A DNA stretch of 54,333 bases from positions 1 to 54,333 of the forward strand of contig NZ_CAKRDI010000020.1 in assembly GCF_934309415.1 (NCBI RefSeq), in the 5' to 3' direction. A model generated the notes under the pieces. That model was given only the letters and a program-made list of their open reading frames with translations, searched no databases and was not told where the DNA came from. Made by a program: the position numbers and the translations under genes. Shown here piece by piece: positions 54,021 to 54,333 of the stretch (position 1 is the stretch's first letter; every line of letters starts with the position of its first letter). This stretch comes from an uncultured Mediterraneibacter sp. Its GTDB lineage: Bacteria; Bacillota; Clostridia; Lachnospirales; Lachnospiraceae.

Positions 54021-54204
54021 GCGAAGAAAGGGCTTCTTGTATAAGCAGTGCATTTGGCGTAAGAGTGAACGAAGACATTTTGCGCGAATTGTTAGAAATG
54101 CCGGATGCAAACCTCTCACGGTGCGTATCCGGCATTTCGTTACAATTCCTCAAAAGGCTGAGGGAACGGGCCCTGCACTGCGTTGCAAGAAGCCCTTTCT
54201 TCGC
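54021..54204 (+). ncRNA. Family C structured foldback element, copy 3
   Basis: P1 pairs GCGAAGAAAGGGCTTCTTG (from 54021) with its complement ending at 54204. P2 is CAGTGCA/TGCACTG (54046-54052, 54174-54180), P3 is GAATTGT/ACAATTC, and P4 is a 13-bp stem (54096-54108, 54125-54137) closing ACC-TCTCAC-GGT. All four stems differ from copy 2 on both arms and still pair. The loop bases TTTGGCG, ACGAAGACATTTTGCGCG, GTTAG, CGTTACA, CTCAAAAGGC and ACGGGCCCTGCA are nearly identical to copy 2. No promoter was found. Confidence 0.62.
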
Positions 54205-54333
54205 GCCCTTCGTCATTACATTCTAACTTGGAATCTATCTTTTGTTTTTAAAACAAATGTCTTTGTAAAAGTTTATTATTGTCAAAAAGGTAGTTCGTAT
54301 TATCCTTATTCACTTTCTCAAATCTGCTCCCTT

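Noticed and set aside
54021..54204. Family C as an integron attC site
   Set aside because: The GTTA/TAAC-like bases are suggestive, but the element is longer, has constant loops and lacks paired R and L boxes; no integrase is present.

Overview
This 54.3-kb window looks like chromosomal core DNA from a gut-type Lachnospiraceae bacterium (Clostridia, Bacillota). The evidence is gene content and order typical of that group: yceD-rpmF, plsX-acpP, rnc-smc-ftsY, pta-ackA, polA-coaE, the UPF0237/UPF0210 pair and a 1413-residue 2-hydroxyacyl-CoA dehydratase activase fusion. AT-rich spacers, strong AGGAGG ribosome binding sites and a tRNA without an encoded CCA also fit. No species was identified.

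Layout. 1-5.2 kb holds a possible small RNA, two truncated AAA-ATPase relics fused tail to tail, prs, and an Rpn/PD-(D/E)XK transposase-like gene with a copied coiled-coil tail. 5.2-14.5 kb on the minus strand holds mgsA, a beta-hydroxyacid dehydrogenase, a beta-helix protein, a ppk1-galM-topB run and a patatin lipase. 15.2-16.9 kb holds a YkpA-type ABC-F gene on the plus strand. 17.1-29.7 kb on the minus strand holds a DUF1653 gene, ilvA, ftsY, smc, rnc, acpP, plsX, rpmF, yceD, ackA and pta, that is protein targeting, chromosome segregation, fatty acid/phospholipid start-up and acetate fermentation. 30.1-31.4 kb is tmcAL. 32.1-39.0 kb on the minus strand runs polA-coaE-WalJ-like-ACT-UPF0210-DegV. 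39.4-41.7 kb holds a HAD phosphatase, an XRE regulator and a Uma2-type protein. 41.8-47.2 kb on the minus strand holds tRNA-Leu(CAA), a TrmB regulator overlapping a diaminopimelate decarboxylase-like gene, pyk and a rhomboid-like zinc protein. 47.6-51.9 kb is the activase. The end holds a small membrane protein, a second HAD phosphatase and greA.

The genes are ordinary; the spacers are not. Three dispersed element families sit between genes. Family B is a MITE-like element of about 143 bp made of three hairpins. It has 12-bp terminal inverted repeats (GTTACTGTTCAC/GTGAACAGTAAC), and four copies have 8-bp target duplications (two perfect, two 7 of 8). It also occurs as 33-bp solo hairpins that internal recombination would explain. 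Family C is a GC-rich foldback of about 184 nt in three copies (31457-31642 minus, 31879-32061 plus, 54021-54204 plus). Its stems change with compensation while its loops stay the same, as in a structured RNA. Family A is a looser palindromic repeat with the core TGTCTGAAAAATCATT. Families B and C are the best candidates for something undescribed. No autonomous transposase, CRISPR array, rRNA or prophage is visible.
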